Of a DNA stretch of 64,000 bases, positions 63,720 to 64,000 are shown in pieces. The position numbers were made by a program, and so were the translations under genes. Under the pieces are notes generated by a model. That model saw only the letters and a list, made by a program, of their open reading frames with translations, did no database searches and had not been told where the DNA came from. Numbering within the stretch: the stretch's first letter is position 1; each line of letters begins with the position of its first letter. The DNA comes from Ramlibacter henchirensis (GTDB taxonomy: Bacteria; Pseudomonadota; Gammaproteobacteria; Burkholderiales; Burkholderiaceae_C): assembly GCF_004682015.1 (NCBI RefSeq), contig NZ_SMLM01000001.1, forward strand, positions 62,001 to 126,000, read 5' to 3'.

Positions 63720-64000
63720 TTGAGCCCGACCACGCGGTCCCAGTCCTTCTTGTCCAGCTTCATGGACTCGAACGTGATGGCCTTGAGCACGCGCTGCTGG
63801 AAGTCGTTGCGGTCGACGGTCACGACGTTGATGCCCTTCTTCTTGAACTCGTCCACCAGCTCGCCTTCGCGCTTGCGGATGTCGTTGGTGGCCTTCTCCG
63901 CCGCTTCCTGCGTCACCTCGGCCAGGATCTTCTGCTCCGCCGGCGTGAGCTTGCCCATGAGGGTGGGCGAGACCACGGTGAGCAGCGAGTCGGCGATGTG
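63716..64000 (-). CDS. TRAP transporter substrate-binding protein (DctP), C-terminal part
   Basis: The last 94 residues of a periplasmic DctP protein, open to the window edge; the signal peptide and ligand-binding core lie outside. The visible part (SPTLMGKLTPAEQKILAEVT, then EAAEKATNDIRKREGELVDE and RVLKAITFESMKLDKKDWDR) is the helical C-terminus typical of DctP proteins. It overlaps dctQ by 4 bp and heads the sugar-acid operon as far as can be seen. Confidence 0.88.
   Translation of the reverse strand, partial: HIADSLLTVVSPTLMGKLTPAEQKILAEVTQEAAEKATNDIRKREGELVDEFKKKGINVVTVDRNDFQQRVLKAITFESMKLDKKDWDRVVGLK

Overview
The window is high-GC, densely packed chromosomal DNA of a betaproteobacterium. 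It is most likely a member of the Burkholderiales close to Comamonadaceae (Ramlibacter/Variovorax-like). This rests on gene content: a Bug-family TctC binding protein, a short H-NS protein with the KYRGPNGETWSG-type DNA-binding tail, a gcl-hyi-glxR-pyk operon, TctDE-like regulators between argB and slmA, and many TRAP transporters. I see no insertion sequence, prophage, CRISPR array or rRNA. There is one tRNA, tRNA-Leu(CAA).

Region 1-15336 is a surface-polysaccharide locus. A leftward operon (manC-wzm-wzt-fkbM-double glycosyltransferase-gmd-rmd-glycosyltransferase) runs off the left edge. It would make GDP-mannose, convert it to GDP-D-rhamnose, polymerise it and export it by an ABC transporter. 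A divergent rightward operon (WecA/MraY-like initiating transferase, GT-C membrane protein, GT2 polyprenyl-phosphate glycosyl synthase, GtrA flippase, methyltransferase) looks like an initiation plus periplasmic side-chain decoration module.

Region 15337-24818 is mixed. A pseudo-protease with a PDZ domain is followed by a 60-residue membrane peptide and a 706-residue anchored protein. Next come an H-NS protein with a structured 3' region and a strong terminator, two methyltransferases, and a KaiC-like ATPase coupled to a hybrid histidine kinase that carries a frameshift.

Region 25095-44744 is carbon and nitrogen catabolism. It holds serine-glyoxylate aminotransferase, then a ~10.5-kb leftward operon (hydantoinase, cysteine-less racemase-like protein, TRAP transporter, amidase, orphan TctC, fumarylacetoacetase-like hydratase, malic enzyme, ankyrin protein). 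Divergent from it are an arylmalonate-decarboxylase-like enzyme, a GntR regulator and a LysR regulator. The glyoxylate operon gcl-hyi-glxR-pyk follows. An 18-bp motif is shared by the gcl and aminotransferase upstream regions, and TTGTCGACAA boxes lie in the hydantoinase promoter region.

Region 44789-59078 is mainly housekeeping: tRNA-Leu, cysM, a NUDIX protein, the dTDP-rhamnose genes rfbBDAC with a coupled small cysteine protein, tusA, galU, a degenerate 2-hydroxyacid dehydrogenase, a ferredoxin-type reductase, an SDR epimerase, argB, a TctDE-like two-component pair, slmA and pdeM. Region 59087-64000 is a leftward sugar-acid uptake and catabolism operon (TRAP transporter, UxaA-type dehydratase, Ldh-type dehydrogenase) cut by the right edge.
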